Below are positions 53,028-62,807 of a stretch of 64,000 bases of DNA, piece after piece. The DNA is taken from contig DIEY01000003.1 of assembly GCA_002418865.1 (NCBI GenBank), positions 53,670-117,669 on the forward strand, in the 5' to 3' direction. The stretch comes from Bacteroidales bacterium UBA5762. GTDB lineage: Bacteria > Bacteroidota > Bacteroidia > Bacteroidales > TTA-H9. How positions within the stretch are numbered: the stretch's first letter is position 1; each line of letters opens with the position of its first letter. Position numbers and translations under genes: made by a program. The notes beneath the pieces were generated by a model, which saw only the letters and a list, made by a program, of their open reading frames with translations, ran no database searches and was not told where the DNA came from.

Positions 53028-54125
53028 TTAACGAGTGATAAAAAATTTATGACGAAATATCGAACCATTAGGTAAATGCATAACAACCATATAAATTCCT
53101 TGCGATAATGACGGAAGTATAATGGATTGTTGTCTGTTATAAGCATTTAAAGCTTTGGTAAAAACCATCTTACCGCTCATATCCAACACTTGAAGGTTTT
53201 TGGTGCCGTTTGGGATCTCATTCTTCCATTCTATGAAAAGTTCACGGGTATTCGTTTTGTAAAATATTTTCGCAATATCTGAGGCAAGGTCTTCGATACC
53301 AGCGGCTTGACCATCGAAGGCAAAATCAACCCAAACCGAGTCGGCGGGATCATCAGCATCGTAAAATACATAAGTAACTGTAGAAATTCCAGAATGAGAT
53401 TTGGGATCATAATTCACACTCAAACCTTGAGACGATTCTCCGGCTGCCATGACCATAGGCTCTGGAAGTTGGAAAACCTCAGGAGGATAACTAGCTCCCC
53501 AATAAAAATACATCTCAGTACCCTCGATGACTGATCTATGAATCTTGTGCATGCTCACATTCTTAGTTTCATTGCTGCGATTGGTTAATATCAGATCGTA
53601 TTGCATAACCTCGGTATATGAACCCACCACATTCACTAAAGAAGCCGTAGGGATAGAATCTTCTGCATTTCTCAAACCAAGATACGAAGGCGAAAATTCT
53701 ACATGGAAAGAAATGCTGTCATTGGGATTATCTTCTACAAAAAAAGTAAACTTCAGGCGTGTATGGCCTAAAACACCGCCTGCATCATAATCGGCTGTAA
53801 AATCAGTAGAAGTGCCTCCTGCAGCAATGGTAATAGCCTCTGAACTTAAATTGACAAACCATGGGTAACAGGCCCCCCAGCAAAAAGTCGCCGAGGAATC
53901 CTTGGCGGCAAATTCCTCATACTTCTTAACCAAAACATTTTTTGCCTCAGTGGAAGTGTTGCTCACCAAAATTCTGGCCACCATATATTCAGTTGGCAAG
54001 CCTCCCCAATAAAGAGTTGCATCGTTGGCAATCGATTTGCCATCTAAAGTCTTGAGCTGTAGGCTTTGACCAGCTAACCAGCCTCCTAAAGTCATAAACA
54101 AAACAGAAAGTAAAATTTTTTTCAT
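53028..54125 (-). CDS. Secreted protein with T9SS type A sorting domain and duplicated module
   Basis: 365 residues. A signal peptide (MKKILLSVLFMTLGGWLAG) is followed by two related modules of about 110 residues. The first has FCWGACYPWFVNLSSEAIT and FFVEDNPNDSISFHVEF; the second FYWGASYPPEVFQLPEPMV and VFYDADDPADSVWVDFAF. The last 75 residues form a type IX secretion C-terminal domain (LQVLDMSGKMVFTK ... LSQGIYMVVMHLPNGSIFRHKFFITR). The protein should cross the outer membrane by T9SS and be attached to the surface or released. No catalytic motif is visible; the modules look adhesive or structural. A terminator follows. Confidence 0.87.
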   Translation of the reverse strand: MKKILLSVLFMTLGGWLAGQSLQLKTLDGKSIANDATLYWGGLPTEYMVARILVSNTSTEAKNVLVKKYEEFAAKDSSATFCWGACYPWFVNLSSEAITIAAGGTSTDFTADYDAGGVLGHTRLKFTFFVEDNPNDSISFHVEFSPSYLGLRNAEDSIPTASLVNVVGSYTEVMQYDLILTNRSNETKNVSMHKIHRSVIEGTEMYFYWGASYPPEVFQLPEPMVMAAGESSQGLSVNYDPKSHSGISTVTYVFYDADDPADSVWVDFAFDGQAAGIEDLASDIAKIFYKTNTRELFIEWKNEIPNGTKNLQVLDMSGKMVFTKALNAYNRQQSIILPSLSQGIYMVVMHLPNGSIFRHKFFITR

Positions 54126-54229
54126 CGTCTAATAAAAATTGGGTTTGTAAACTGTTGGTTCATGATGCAAAAATAAGGTTTTTTCATTACTCAGTCTGTC
54201 TATTACTCTGATTCTCGACCGAAAAAATT

Positions 54230-55024
54230 TTATCTCAACATAATGAATGAACCCATGCGTCCTTTATCACCAGCACGTGCCGAGAAAAACAAATGCGAAT
54301 GGCAACGCGTGCAAAAACCCGATAACTCGATATTTTGAGGTTGAACACCTTTTTCTATCAATATTCTTCTATTCGCCTCCCAAAGATCGAATACATATCG
54401 AGAAAAATGTGAAGTTTTCAATAAAATGCCTTCGGTATCGCTAAAGACTTCTTTCACTTTGCTTGCAACATCATTTCCTATTTCATAACAACATGGCCCT
54501 ATAGACGGTCCTATGCCCACAAAAATATCTTCAGGCTTAGAAAGGTAAATATTCTGAAATTCTTCTATAACTCTTGCGCCAATTTTCATCAGTGTCCCTT
54601 TCCAACCCGCATGAGCTGCGGCTATAACTTTTTTCACAGGATCGAAAAACAACAAGGGTACACAATCAGCCGTCTTGATGACCAGACAAATTCCCCGGTC
54701 TTGGGTCATCATACCATCGCTTCCCAAACAGCTTTCTAAAGTCTCAACGACACCCCGCCCTTTCTCCATCGATGAAATATGCTCCACAACGTTACCATGA
54801 ATCTGCCTAGCAAAAACCAAATTTTTAATATCGATTCCAAATTTCGATGCTAAGAGTTTTCTGTTGCTTATCACTTCTTCATCAGTCAAATATCCATTTA
54901 AGGAAATGGAAAAATTTTCATGATGATGATACTTCCTTGTAGAAACGAAATGTAATACTTCATCACTGAACTTCAATAAGTTATCGAAATAACAACAGAC
55001 GGGTTCTTCTTTATCTAAAAACAT
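54230..55024 (-). CDS. pgeF: Purine nucleoside phosphorylase/PgeF (YfiH, laccase-domain family)
   Basis: 264 residues from ATG 55024; 17 more codons are open upstream but look non-conserved. The YfiH-type copper/zinc motifs are present: ARQIHGNVV, TADCVPLLFFDPVKKVIAAAHAGWKGTL, GPSIGPCCYEIGNDV and FCTRCHSHLFFSARAGDKGRMGSFI. The family includes peptidoglycan editing factor PgeF and enzymes of purine nucleoside phosphorolysis. The conserved His and Cys residues of the active centre are all visible. Monocistronic by appearance. Confidence 0.93.
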   Translation of the reverse strand: MFLDKEEPVCCYFDNLLKFSDEVLHFVSTRKYHHHENFSISLNGYLTDEEVISNRKLLASKFGIDIKNLVFARQIHGNVVEHISSMEKGRGVVETLESCLGSDGMMTQDRGICLVIKTADCVPLLFFDPVKKVIAAAHAGWKGTLMKIGARVIEEFQNIYLSKPEDIFVGIGPSIGPCCYEIGNDVASKVKEVFSDTEGILLKTSHFSRYVFDLWEANRRILIEKGVQPQNIELSGFCTRCHSHLFFSARAGDKGRMGSFIMLR

Positions 55025-55075
55025 TTCGAAGGCTTTTCTGCAAAACAAAGAGATTTTGAGCGAATTTACAAACAT

Positions 55076-55539
55076 GACAAGCCTACCGATTAACTCCTTA
55101 ACTATTCAATATCAATCAATTAGAAAATTAGAGACTTTAATAATAAAGCGTTATTCAATAAAATAGCCCACCTATGGAAGAAAATTTTGATTTTTTATAA
55201 AGTTATGATTTCAAGAGACATTTAGGGAATATCTGAATGCAAATAAGAAATTTGAGAAGTTTTCAACAAAAGAGAACTTTAGAACTATGGGTAATTTGTC
55301 ATAACTCATTGATATATAGTAATAACGAAATATTTGAAAATTTGGATGCGTAAAGAAATTTAAGATTACGAATAAAATATTAATTTTCAATAAGATATAA
55401 GAAGTTGAATGATTCCCAAAACGAGGAAATTTTTTTCAGAAAACTTGCATACTAAAAAAGCTTTTTGTAAGTTTGCTGCTTAAATTCATCGACCAAATAC
55501 TAAAAAGATAGATTCAGGTATTAACAATTCAACTCCGCA
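55076..55539. other. Intergenic region upstream of the CRISPR-cas operon
   Basis: 464 bp, strongly AT-rich, no open reading frame of note and no spaced repeats, so no CRISPR array or leader-repeat unit. Only a promoter-like pair near 55444-55475 and a palindrome AAAAAGCTTTTT (55455-55466) stand out. Confidence 0.6.
55444..55475 (+). promoter_or_regulatory. Probable promoter of the cas operon
   Basis: CTTG (55444-55447) is followed after 20 bp by TAAGTTTG (55468-55475), close to the Bacteroidota consensus. Transcription would start about 60 nt before cas6. Confidence 0.5.
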
Positions 55540-56331
55540 ATGAGATTCAGAATAATCTTAAATATTGATAAGCGAGGAGGCAAAGATAGATTGCCTATTA
55601 ACTATCAATATGAGTGTTCGGCGGTAATTTACAAAATACTATCCACTTCCGACAGTAAGTTTTCTGAATGGTTGCATGAAAATGGTTTTCTGGCTGATAA
55701 AAAACAATTCAAGCTTTTCACCTTTTCCCGTTTGTTCATACCCCAATTCCATGTGGAGGACTCTATGCTGAAAATCATTTCAGACACAATGGAATGGCAG
55801 ATTTCGTTCGTTCCCGACATCAGTACGCGTGAATTTATTCAAGGCATATTTAAGGAACAGGAATTTGGATTGGGAAACAAAAAAGCCCAGATAAAATGCA
55901 GGGTACAAAGCATAGAAATGTTGCCACCTCCGGAATTTAAAGAAACCATGACCTTTCAAACCCTGTCGCCACTCTGCCTCACTTTGAAACGCCAAGACGG
56001 AACAGACGAATATATTTCTCCCACTCATCCGATGGCTTTGACTTTAATCAAGCAAAACCTGCAAGATAAATACAAGGCTTTCATCGGCAAGGATTTCCCC
56101 GATAACGAACACGCATTTGATTTTAAGGCAACCAATCAGCCTCGTTCGTCGTTGATAACCATCAAGGCCGACACGCCGCAGGAAAGCAAAATCCGTGGCT
56201 TTTCATGCCAATTTCAGCTGACCGCACCCATTGAGTTGATGAAAATCTGTTACGAAGGCGGCATTGGCAGCAAAAACAGCCTGGGATTCGGGATGGTGGA
56301 AACAACAAAAGAAAATAACAAACAGATATAG
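55540..56331 (+). CDS. cas6: CRISPR-associated endoribonuclease Cas6 (type I-B)
   Basis: 263 residues with two RAMP-like ferredoxin folds. The N-terminus reads MRFRIILNIDKR, then YECSAVIYKIL and WLHENGF (His46, a candidate catalytic histidine). The C-terminus has the Cas6 glycine-rich loop GGIGSKNSLGFGMVE. Cas6 cuts the CRISPR precursor transcript within each repeat to make crRNAs. It is the first gene of the operon. Sampled lines of this gene (55921, 56101, 56161) count 50, 43 and 52% GC, well above cas8 directly downstream. The gene ends 13 bp before cas8. Confidence 0.93.
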   Translation: MRFRIILNIDKRGGKDRLPINYQYECSAVIYKILSTSDSKFSEWLHENGFLADKKQFKLFTFSRLFIPQFHVEDSMLKIISDTMEWQISFVPDISTREFIQGIFKEQEFGLGNKKAQIKCRVQSIEMLPPPEFKETMTFQTLSPLCLTLKRQDGTDEYISPTHPMALTLIKQNLQDKYKAFIGKDFPDNEHAFDFKATNQPRSSLITIKADTPQESKIRGFSCQFQLTAPIELMKICYEGGIGSKNSLGFGMVETTKENNKQI

Positions 56332-56344
56332 CTATAGATTATAT

Positions 56345-58195
56345 ATGATTAAAGAAATATGCCAATTTGTGGAAATTATAGAAGAGCAAATCCCCAATCT
56401 ACTTGAGGAAGGAGTTAAACTCAAGGAAGGTGTTTACATAGCTCTGGACATTGGATTAGAGGATGGTAATTATGTGCTCAAAAATGTTGACGAAAACGGA
56501 AATATCCTGAAAGAAGACATTGGATTATATACAAAAGATGAAGAAATAAATCCTTTTTTCGAAAAATGTCGGATGATACTACAATACTCAACGCCGGTTT
56601 CATCAGCCAAGATTTTTAATCCCAACAAGAAAATTTTTAATCTAACATGTAATCCTTATGCAATAGGGTTTACCAAAAAGATCATTAATAAAAATCTTGA
56701 AAGCATCGGAAATGATGGAATTTTAGAAGAATTAACACAGCAGTATTTCAAAAAGGCTGAAGAGTTCGTAGAAGAAGGAAAGGCTAAAATTTGGTTTGAA
56801 GGGTTTAAAAGCTATCTAAAAGAGAATTTTTGGAATTTATTGGAAAAGATTGATTATGCCAGTTTAAAAAATGATTATTCCATTATTTTCTTTTTAAAAA
56901 GTCTTACTATTGAAGACTTTAAAATTCCATATCAAAAGTATTTAATGCAAAATGTATTCAACAAAGCCGATTATAACATAATATATCAGGACATAACATA
57001 TGGGATTAGCGAGAGTCTAAGTACATTTAACGACAAAAAACGTTTTTTGAAGCATCAATCTGCCAGTTTTAAATATAATTATCGTTTACATTACGAAGAT
57101 GCCTTATTGGCATGGAAATTTTACCGGCTTATTCAAAATAAACAATTACCAAATCCGCTACCTATTTTCGTTGATAAAAAAGAAGCAAACTTGAATGCCG
57201 ATGTTGTCAAGCTTTTTAATCAAGATGGCATTGTTGGCTATTCTGAGATAATTAGTTCTTTGCTGAATCTAAGAGGAACGAATTTACAAAACTTTTATCT
57301 CTTATTCATCCAAAAAGGGCAAATCATTGATTTAGATTTTGTGCCTGTTTTTAAATACACTTTAAAAGACAAGGAGGAAAACGATTTTATTGTAAAAGAA
57401 CTCTTTGGTGCAGAACCTGTTATTTATTTCAATAGCAAGGAACACAATGTGTTTGATTTTCAATTCATGATTGTAAATTATATCTTCAACAATCAGTTAA
57501 TTCAGAAAACCAAAGCAGGTACTTTGTGGCTTAAATATTTTGAAGATATAGAAATTAAAACTGAGTATGGCTTAACCGATACGATCTACAACCTCATTTA
57601 CAAATATCGAAAAGCTTGGTATGATTTTATTTATAAATCAAAACAACAAGTAATCACGATAACAATGATAAATGAAATGTTTAAAGATTCCATTGTTGAT
57701 GATTTAAGACATGATGAAGAATTAAAGAAAACTACTCAAATACGAAAAAAACTCAGCCTTTGGTTCGGGTTACAACCTTTATTTGATAACAATTTTAATA
57801 CAAGAAATAATATGGCTAATAAGACAGTTGAATTACAGACGAAGATTCGTGAAATTGCCCAAAACGAATCGTTACACATCTCAACCGATGATGAGTTCGC
57901 ATTTGCAGCTGGACAAATCATTTGGAAATTATTGATTCAGAGTGAATCAGCAAATCGATCACATGCCCTACTCGAACCATTTCTGCAAAAAACAGAACCT
58001 ATTCTTTTTAAACAAGCAATTGCAAATACTTTCAATATGTACAAATACAAGTTTGTATTGTATCCCAACAAATACGAATTTGACAAACTTTTTAGCGAAG
58101 TCATGGGGTATGAGCCGGACATTAAAAACATGAAAGAACATCTGCCCATGATTTTGGCAGGTTACTTTTCTGAATCAGTTTTTAAAAAACAATAA
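56345..58195 (+). CDS. cas8b: Type I-B Cascade large subunit Cas8b (Csh1-like)
   Basis: 616 residues. The chosen start is ATG 56345 (MIKEICQFVEII), just after cas6; the upstream reading frame overlaps cas6 and is not plausible. The protein is helical and very rich in Asn, Lys and aromatic residues. The C-terminal part contains DDEFAFAAGQIIWKLLIQSESANRSHALLEPFLQK, which I recognise as typical of type I-B large subunits. Cas8 recognises the PAM and starts R-loop formation in Cascade. No zinc-finger cysteines are evident. Sampled lines are only 20-30% GC. cas7 follows 20 bp later. Confidence 0.87.
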   Translation: MIKEICQFVEIIEEQIPNLLEEGVKLKEGVYIALDIGLEDGNYVLKNVDENGNILKEDIGLYTKDEEINPFFEKCRMILQYSTPVSSAKIFNPNKKIFNLTCNPYAIGFTKKIINKNLESIGNDGILEELTQQYFKKAEEFVEEGKAKIWFEGFKSYLKENFWNLLEKIDYASLKNDYSIIFFLKSLTIEDFKIPYQKYLMQNVFNKADYNIIYQDITYGISESLSTFNDKKRFLKHQSASFKYNYRLHYEDALLAWKFYRLIQNKQLPNPLPIFVDKKEANLNADVVKLFNQDGIVGYSEIISSLLNLRGTNLQNFYLLFIQKGQIIDLDFVPVFKYTLKDKEENDFIVKELFGAEPVIYFNSKEHNVFDFQFMIVNYIFNNQLIQKTKAGTLWLKYFEDIEIKTEYGLTDTIYNLIYKYRKAWYDFIYKSKQQVITITMINEMFKDSIVDDLRHDEELKKTTQIRKKLSLWFGLQPLFDNNFNTRNNMANKTVELQTKIREIAQNESLHISTDDEFAFAAGQIIWKLLIQSESANRSHALLEPFLQKTEPILFKQAIANTFNMYKYKFVLYPNKYEFDKLFSEVMGYEPDIKNMKEHLPMILAGYFSESVFKKQ

Positions 58196-58215
58196 CCATT
58201 TAAAATAAAATCATT

Positions 58216-59145
58216 ATGACTTATTCAAACAGAATTTACGGAGCAGCATTAATAAAAGCAATCAATTCAAATTACAATGCTGATTTTTCAGGACAACCAA
58301 GAACACTCCCCAATGGAGTAGTTTATGCGACAGACAAAGCGCTGAAATATGCCATTAAGAATTTTATAAAGGAAAACTATCCATCTGAGAAAGTATTCTA
58401 TTTCAAACGATTCAACGAGGAATTTATCCCTTATAGTCTGGATGACGCTTTTGCCGCAGCTTTCCCTGAGCATAAAGATGAAATAGATAAAAAAATTATT
58501 GCAAAAGATCTTCTGAGTTGCATCGATATTCGTTTATTTGGAGCAACCTTCGCTAAAAAAGCTAAAAAAAATGTGGCTATTTCCATTCATGGTCCAGTGC
58601 AAATTACACACGGTGTAAACGTTTGGCATGAAAATAATTTTTATTCGGAACAAATTATGTCACCTTTTAGGAATCCGAATGAAGACAACGAAGATAATAT
58701 GGCTACTACACTTGGCCGCCAAAGTCGACTGCATGAAGGGCATTATTTGCATCACTTTTCCGTAAATCCTAAAAATCTTGAAGAAATACTTGAATTGGCA
58801 GGAAATGAGGCAAAAACACTTACTGCTGATGATATTGCCAAGTTGAAAGAAGCTTTACAAAAGGGAGTTACTTATTATGATTCTGCGGCAAAAGCTGGTT
58901 GCGAAAATGAGTTATTAGTTTGGGTTATATTAAAACCTGAATCGAAACTTGTTATGCCGAATTTTACTCAACTGATGAAAATGAGCAAAGAAAAAGTTGA
59001 TGATAAAGTTCAACTTGATCTGGCTGAATTGAAAAAGGTTGTTGATGCTAATAAAAATGAAATAGAAGCAGTTGAAATCTATATTAATAAAGCTTCAATA
59101 ATTATAGTAAATGCGCCAGATGAGGCTATTATTAAAAACTTATAA
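58216..59145 (+). CDS. cas7: Type I-B Cascade backbone Cas7 (Csh2-like)
   Basis: 309 residues. RAMP fold with ALKYAIKNFIKENYP, the conserved SIHGPVQITHGVNVWHENNF and EQIMSPFRNPNEDNEDNMATTLGRQSRLHEGHYLHHF, the Csh2 signature region (about residues 125-190). Cas7 subunits polymerise along the crRNA to form the Cascade backbone. It lies 20 bp after cas8 and 51 bp before cas5. Confidence 0.95.
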   Translation: MTYSNRIYGAALIKAINSNYNADFSGQPRTLPNGVVYATDKALKYAIKNFIKENYPSEKVFYFKRFNEEFIPYSLDDAFAAAFPEHKDEIDKKIIAKDLLSCIDIRLFGATFAKKAKKNVAISIHGPVQITHGVNVWHENNFYSEQIMSPFRNPNEDNEDNMATTLGRQSRLHEGHYLHHFSVNPKNLEEILELAGNEAKTLTADDIAKLKEALQKGVTYYDSAAKAGCENELLVWVILKPESKLVMPNFTQLMKMSKEKVDDKVQLDLAELKKVVDANKNEIEAVEIYINKASIIIVNAPDEAIIKNL

Positions 59146-59196
59146 TTCGAAACCCTCGAATCAGCAAAAATCTCTTCAGGGTTAAATCATTGAAAA

Positions 59197-59991
59197 ATGG
59201 TAACATTAGTTTCAATCAATATCAAATCGGATTTTGGTTTTTTAAAAAAACCTGATACCAATGATCCAATTTACTTGACCTTCAATATGCTTCATAAACC
59301 TTGCCTTTTAGGAATATTGGGAGCTATTGTTGGTGAGAAAGGATTTCGGGATTATGGAGTGATGCCAGAATACTATCAAAAACTAAAAGGTATAAAAGTG
59401 TCAATGGCACCATTAAATGAAAATGGAAAGACTTACCATGAAAACGGGAACTTTGCAAAAACAGTGATAAAATACAACAATACAACTGGCTTGGCAAGTG
59501 AAGAAGAAAGCGGAAATTTAATGATTACGGAGCAAACTTTGGTCGCCCCAGCATTTAAATGTTGGATTTTGCTTAACTTGGAAAGCGAAATTGAAGCTAA
59601 ACTCTACAATTTCCTGAAAGAAAACAAAGCTGAATATTTGCCCTATCTTGGTAAGAATGAATTTTCTCTTTGGTGGGATACTTTTAACGAGTATGAATAT
59701 GAACCATTTTATCCAAACGAAGAATTCCAGATAAATAGCTTATTCATAAAGGAGGAAACAGTAAAGGAAGGCAAAATAAAAACTCGTTTTCTCCCCGGTT
59801 TTTTATCCATGTCTGAAAAAAAATTTATGTATTTTGAAAGACTTCCCATTGGCTATATTGAATCTCCTCTATTTCAATACGAATATAAAGACTTCGCATT
59901 CACAAACTGTGATTTGAGAGAGGATTACGTTTTGCCAGAATCATACCCATTGTATAAGCTATCGAATAATGAAATCATTCAATTGTTCTAA
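59197..59991 (+). CDS. cas5: Type I-B Cascade subunit Cas5
   Basis: 264 residues. A RAMP fold begins VTLVSINIKSDFGFLKKPDTNDPIYLTFNMLHKPCLLGILGAIVG, typical of Cas5b/Cas5h. EQTLVAPAFKCWILL and YLPYLGKNEFSLWWD (conserved YLG-K/R-E) follow. Cas5 caps the 5' handle of the crRNA in Cascade. The end of the gene overlaps cas3 by 23 bp, which implies translational coupling. Confidence 0.93.
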   Translation: MVTLVSINIKSDFGFLKKPDTNDPIYLTFNMLHKPCLLGILGAIVGEKGFRDYGVMPEYYQKLKGIKVSMAPLNENGKTYHENGNFAKTVIKYNNTTGLASEEESGNLMITEQTLVAPAFKCWILLNLESEIEAKLYNFLKENKAEYLPYLGKNEFSLWWDTFNEYEYEPFYPNEEFQINSLFIKEETVKEGKIKTRFLPGFLSMSEKKFMYFERLPIGYIESPLFQYEYKDFAFTNCDLREDYVLPESYPLYKLSNNEIIQLF

Positions 59992-62647
59992 AGGTATTAT
60001 AGATGACATTTTACCAATTTTTGGAGACCTTTCAAAAACGTATTATGCTCATTTATCCAAGGATAGATCGGAGAAGGAAACCCTTTTTAATCACTCTCTA
60101 TTGGTTTCAAAATACTGTTTAAAATTGATTGAATCTCATCAAATAGATCATTTGCTCGATTCATTGATCGAAAGGATCATGGAGCTTTTACAAATTAAGA
60201 ATAAAAGAGAGTGGGGAAGCTTATTCAAAGAGATATTCATTGCAGCCATTGTTTATCATGATATGGGAAAGATAAATCCCAATTTTCAAGTCATTAAAAT
60301 GGAAAATGAATCATTCTCTTTAAATAATAAATTGTCTTTTCAATCAAATCATTCCTTGCTTGGTGCATATTTATTCTCAAACATCTATTTCAAAAAAACA
60401 TTTGAAAACAATGAGTTAAATGATGATGAAAAACTCACTCTCTATTTTTCAATTCATCTTTTCGCCAGTACCATTATAAAACATCATAATCCGAGCATTA
60501 ATTTTTCATTAGAATTTGAAAAACAACAAATCAACGATTGCTATTCGTTTATAGAAACATATAATCTCTATTTTGATAAAAATTTCTGTTCGAGTTTCTA
60601 TATGAGTGCAAGTAATATTTTTGAAGAATTCGGAGAAATAGTTGCAAATCAGGAGGTTTATTTTGATTTATTTGCAATAACCAAACTGCTATTTTCTTTG
60701 TTAACCGCTTCCGATTTTTATGCAACAAACGAGTTCATGACAAAAATAGAAATCAATGAATTTGGAATACTGAACAAAGATGAAAAGGAAAAACTTACAA
60801 AAAGTTTCAAAACTGTAAAGTATTATAATAAAGACTTGTACGAGAATTTTGAGTATTACCAATCTTTCCCTTGGGAAAAGTTGACAGAACGAAATGCTTC
60901 AAATTTGAATTTTCTAAGACAAAAACTTACTATTGAATTGATTTCGAATTTAAGAAAACATTCTGATCGTAAATGTTTTTATCTAGAAGCTCCAACAGGT
61001 GCTGGAAAGACAAACTTATCGTTAGCGTTTGCAACCGAATTAATAAATATCGATTCTTCGTTGAATAAAGTCTTCTATGTTTTCCCATTTACCACATTAA
61101 TTACCCAAACGTTTGAATCGATAAAGGAAACATTGGAGATAGACAATAACTATATTATTCAATTGCATTCTAAAGCCGGATTTCATGAAAAAGGTGACGG
61201 TACCTATGGAGATGAAAAACAATTGTATTTGGACAATTTGTTTGTGAACTATCCGATTGTCCTTATGTCCCACATACATTTTTACAACATCTTAAAGGGA
61301 AATGAAAAAGAAAGTAATTATCTATTACATCGATTGTGCAATTCAATTGTGATAATTGACGAAATTCAAACCTACAATCCTGAACATTGGGATAAGATTG
61401 TTTATTTCCTTGCGAATTATGCCCAAATATTCAACATACGGGTTTTAATCATGTCGGCAACTCTTCCTAAAATTGATGCATTACACCCTGACTTGAATGG
61501 GTCATTTATTTCGTTAATTTCCAATCGTGATCAGTATTTCTCAAATCAAAATTTTGCTGGTCGAGTTTCTTTTGATTTTACTTTGACTGAAAAACAAAGG
61601 CCAAAAAATAAAGAAGATAAAGAAAACTACTTGATTGAATTGTCGAATTTCATGATCGAAAAAGCGGAACGCTATGCAAGTTTAAATGACCAGAAAGTGA
61701 ACATTCTGATTGAATTCATAACAAAAAAAACAGCTGCATTTTTCTTTACCCTTCTAAATAATGACAGTCGTTTTGAAGATTACAAGATTCTTTTGCTTTC
61801 GGGCGACATATTGGAATTTAGAAGAAAGCAGATCATTAATTCGATTAAAGAACAAGTGTACCCAAAAGTGATTGTAGTCTCAACACAAGTTGTGGAGGCA
61901 GGCGTTGATATTGATATGGATATAGGATTTAAAGATCGTTCACTTATCGACAGTGATGAACAATTGGCTGGACGTATCAATCGCAACGCATTAAAAAAGA
62001 ATTGTATTGTTTACTTGTTTGATTTTGATAAGACAAGCACAATTTATGGGTCAGACAACCGCTACAAGATTCAGCAAACAGACAAAGATATTTACAACGA
62101 CTATAAAGAGATACTGATCAACAAAGAATTTCATGCATTATATGAGAAAGTTTTCGAAGAGAAACTCAAGAAAATGAAAAGCAATTTTTTTGCAGCAGGC
62201 TATTATTATCAATATTTTAAAGAGTTCAATTTTTCAAAGCTTCATTCGGAATTCAAATTGATTGAGGATAATGACAGTCAACAATTATTTATTCCTATTA
62301 AGATACCTATTTCTTTTTTTGATAATATTTCAAACTTAGAAAAAATGAGAGTTCTTACAGAAGATAAAGAATACGTAGATGGAACAAAAATTTTTGAATA
62401 TTACGAAAAACTAGTTAACTTGGAATTTGATGACTTTTCACTGAAAAAAATTGAATTAAAAAAGATTGGTTCCATCATGTCACAGTTTAGTATTTCCGTT
62501 TATCGGAAGCAACTCGAAGCTATTGCAGACATGCTTCAGCCTGAAAAAAGCAAATATGGTTTTCAATATTTATTGAATTGGAATTTGTGCTATTCTCCGG
62601 AATCAGGTTTCGATTCGAAAAAAGTGGATGTCAGCTATTTTATTTAA
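59969..62647 (+). CDS. cas3: Cas3 HD nuclease-helicase
   Basis: 892 residues. The HD nuclease is complete: FNHSLLVSKYC (His42), AAIVYHDMGKINPNFQ (His97-Asp98), SNHSLLGAYLF (His128) and IKHHNPS (His172-His173). The superfamily 2 helicase shows Walker A EAPTGAGKT (about residue 341), motif II IIDEIQTYNPEHW (DEIQ rather than DEVH, about 464), motif III MSATLPK, STQVVEAGVDIDMD and motif VI QLAGRINRN. Cas3 unwinds and shreds target DNA once Cascade has bound. Sampled GC at line 60361 is 23%. No intrinsic terminator follows; a 160-bp gap precedes the next gene. Confidence 0.97.
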   Translation: MKSFNCSKGIIDDILPIFGDLSKTYYAHLSKDRSEKETLFNHSLLVSKYCLKLIESHQIDHLLDSLIERIMELLQIKNKREWGSLFKEIFIAAIVYHDMGKINPNFQVIKMENESFSLNNKLSFQSNHSLLGAYLFSNIYFKKTFENNELNDDEKLTLYFSIHLFASTIIKHHNPSINFSLEFEKQQINDCYSFIETYNLYFDKNFCSSFYMSASNIFEEFGEIVANQEVYFDLFAITKLLFSLLTASDFYATNEFMTKIEINEFGILNKDEKEKLTKSFKTVKYYNKDLYENFEYYQSFPWEKLTERNASNLNFLRQKLTIELISNLRKHSDRKCFYLEAPTGAGKTNLSLAFATELINIDSSLNKVFYVFPFTTLITQTFESIKETLEIDNNYIIQLHSKAGFHEKGDGTYGDEKQLYLDNLFVNYPIVLMSHIHFYNILKGNEKESNYLLHRLCNSIVIIDEIQTYNPEHWDKIVYFLANYAQIFNIRVLIMSATLPKIDALHPDLNGSFISLISNRDQYFSNQNFAGRVSFDFTLTEKQRPKNKEDKENYLIELSNFMIEKAERYASLNDQKVNILIEFITKKTAAFFFTLLNNDSRFEDYKILLLSGDILEFRRKQIINSIKEQVYPKVIVVSTQVVEAGVDIDMDIGFKDRSLIDSDEQLAGRINRNALKKNCIVYLFDFDKTSTIYGSDNRYKIQQTDKDIYNDYKEILINKEFHALYEKVFEEKLKKMKSNFFAAGYYYQYFKEFNFSKLHSEFKLIEDNDSQQLFIPIKIPISFFDNISNLEKMRVLTEDKEYVDGTKIFEYYEKLVNLEFDDFSLKKIELKKIGSIMSQFSISVYRKQLEAIADMLQPEKSKYGFQYLLNWNLCYSPESGFDSKKVDVSYFI

Positions 62648-62807
62648 TTTTCAAACATTTGATTATGACTTTCCCTTGTATTTGAACTTGTCTTAGGAAT
62701 GATGAATGAGAAACCGTTTTTTTGTAATTATATACCAATAGAAACATAGAAAAAGTAAAATTCATATTCTTATAAAGAAAAATATAAACAACTAAAAATT
62801 CAAACGC

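Noticed and set aside
55076..55539. CRISPR array or leader upstream of cas6
   Set aside because: No sequence of 25-40 bp recurs in the 464-bp gap.
56264..56344. N-terminal 27-residue extension of Cas8
   Set aside because: It overlaps the end of cas6, including its conserved glycine loop; ATG 56345 right after cas6 is the natural start.
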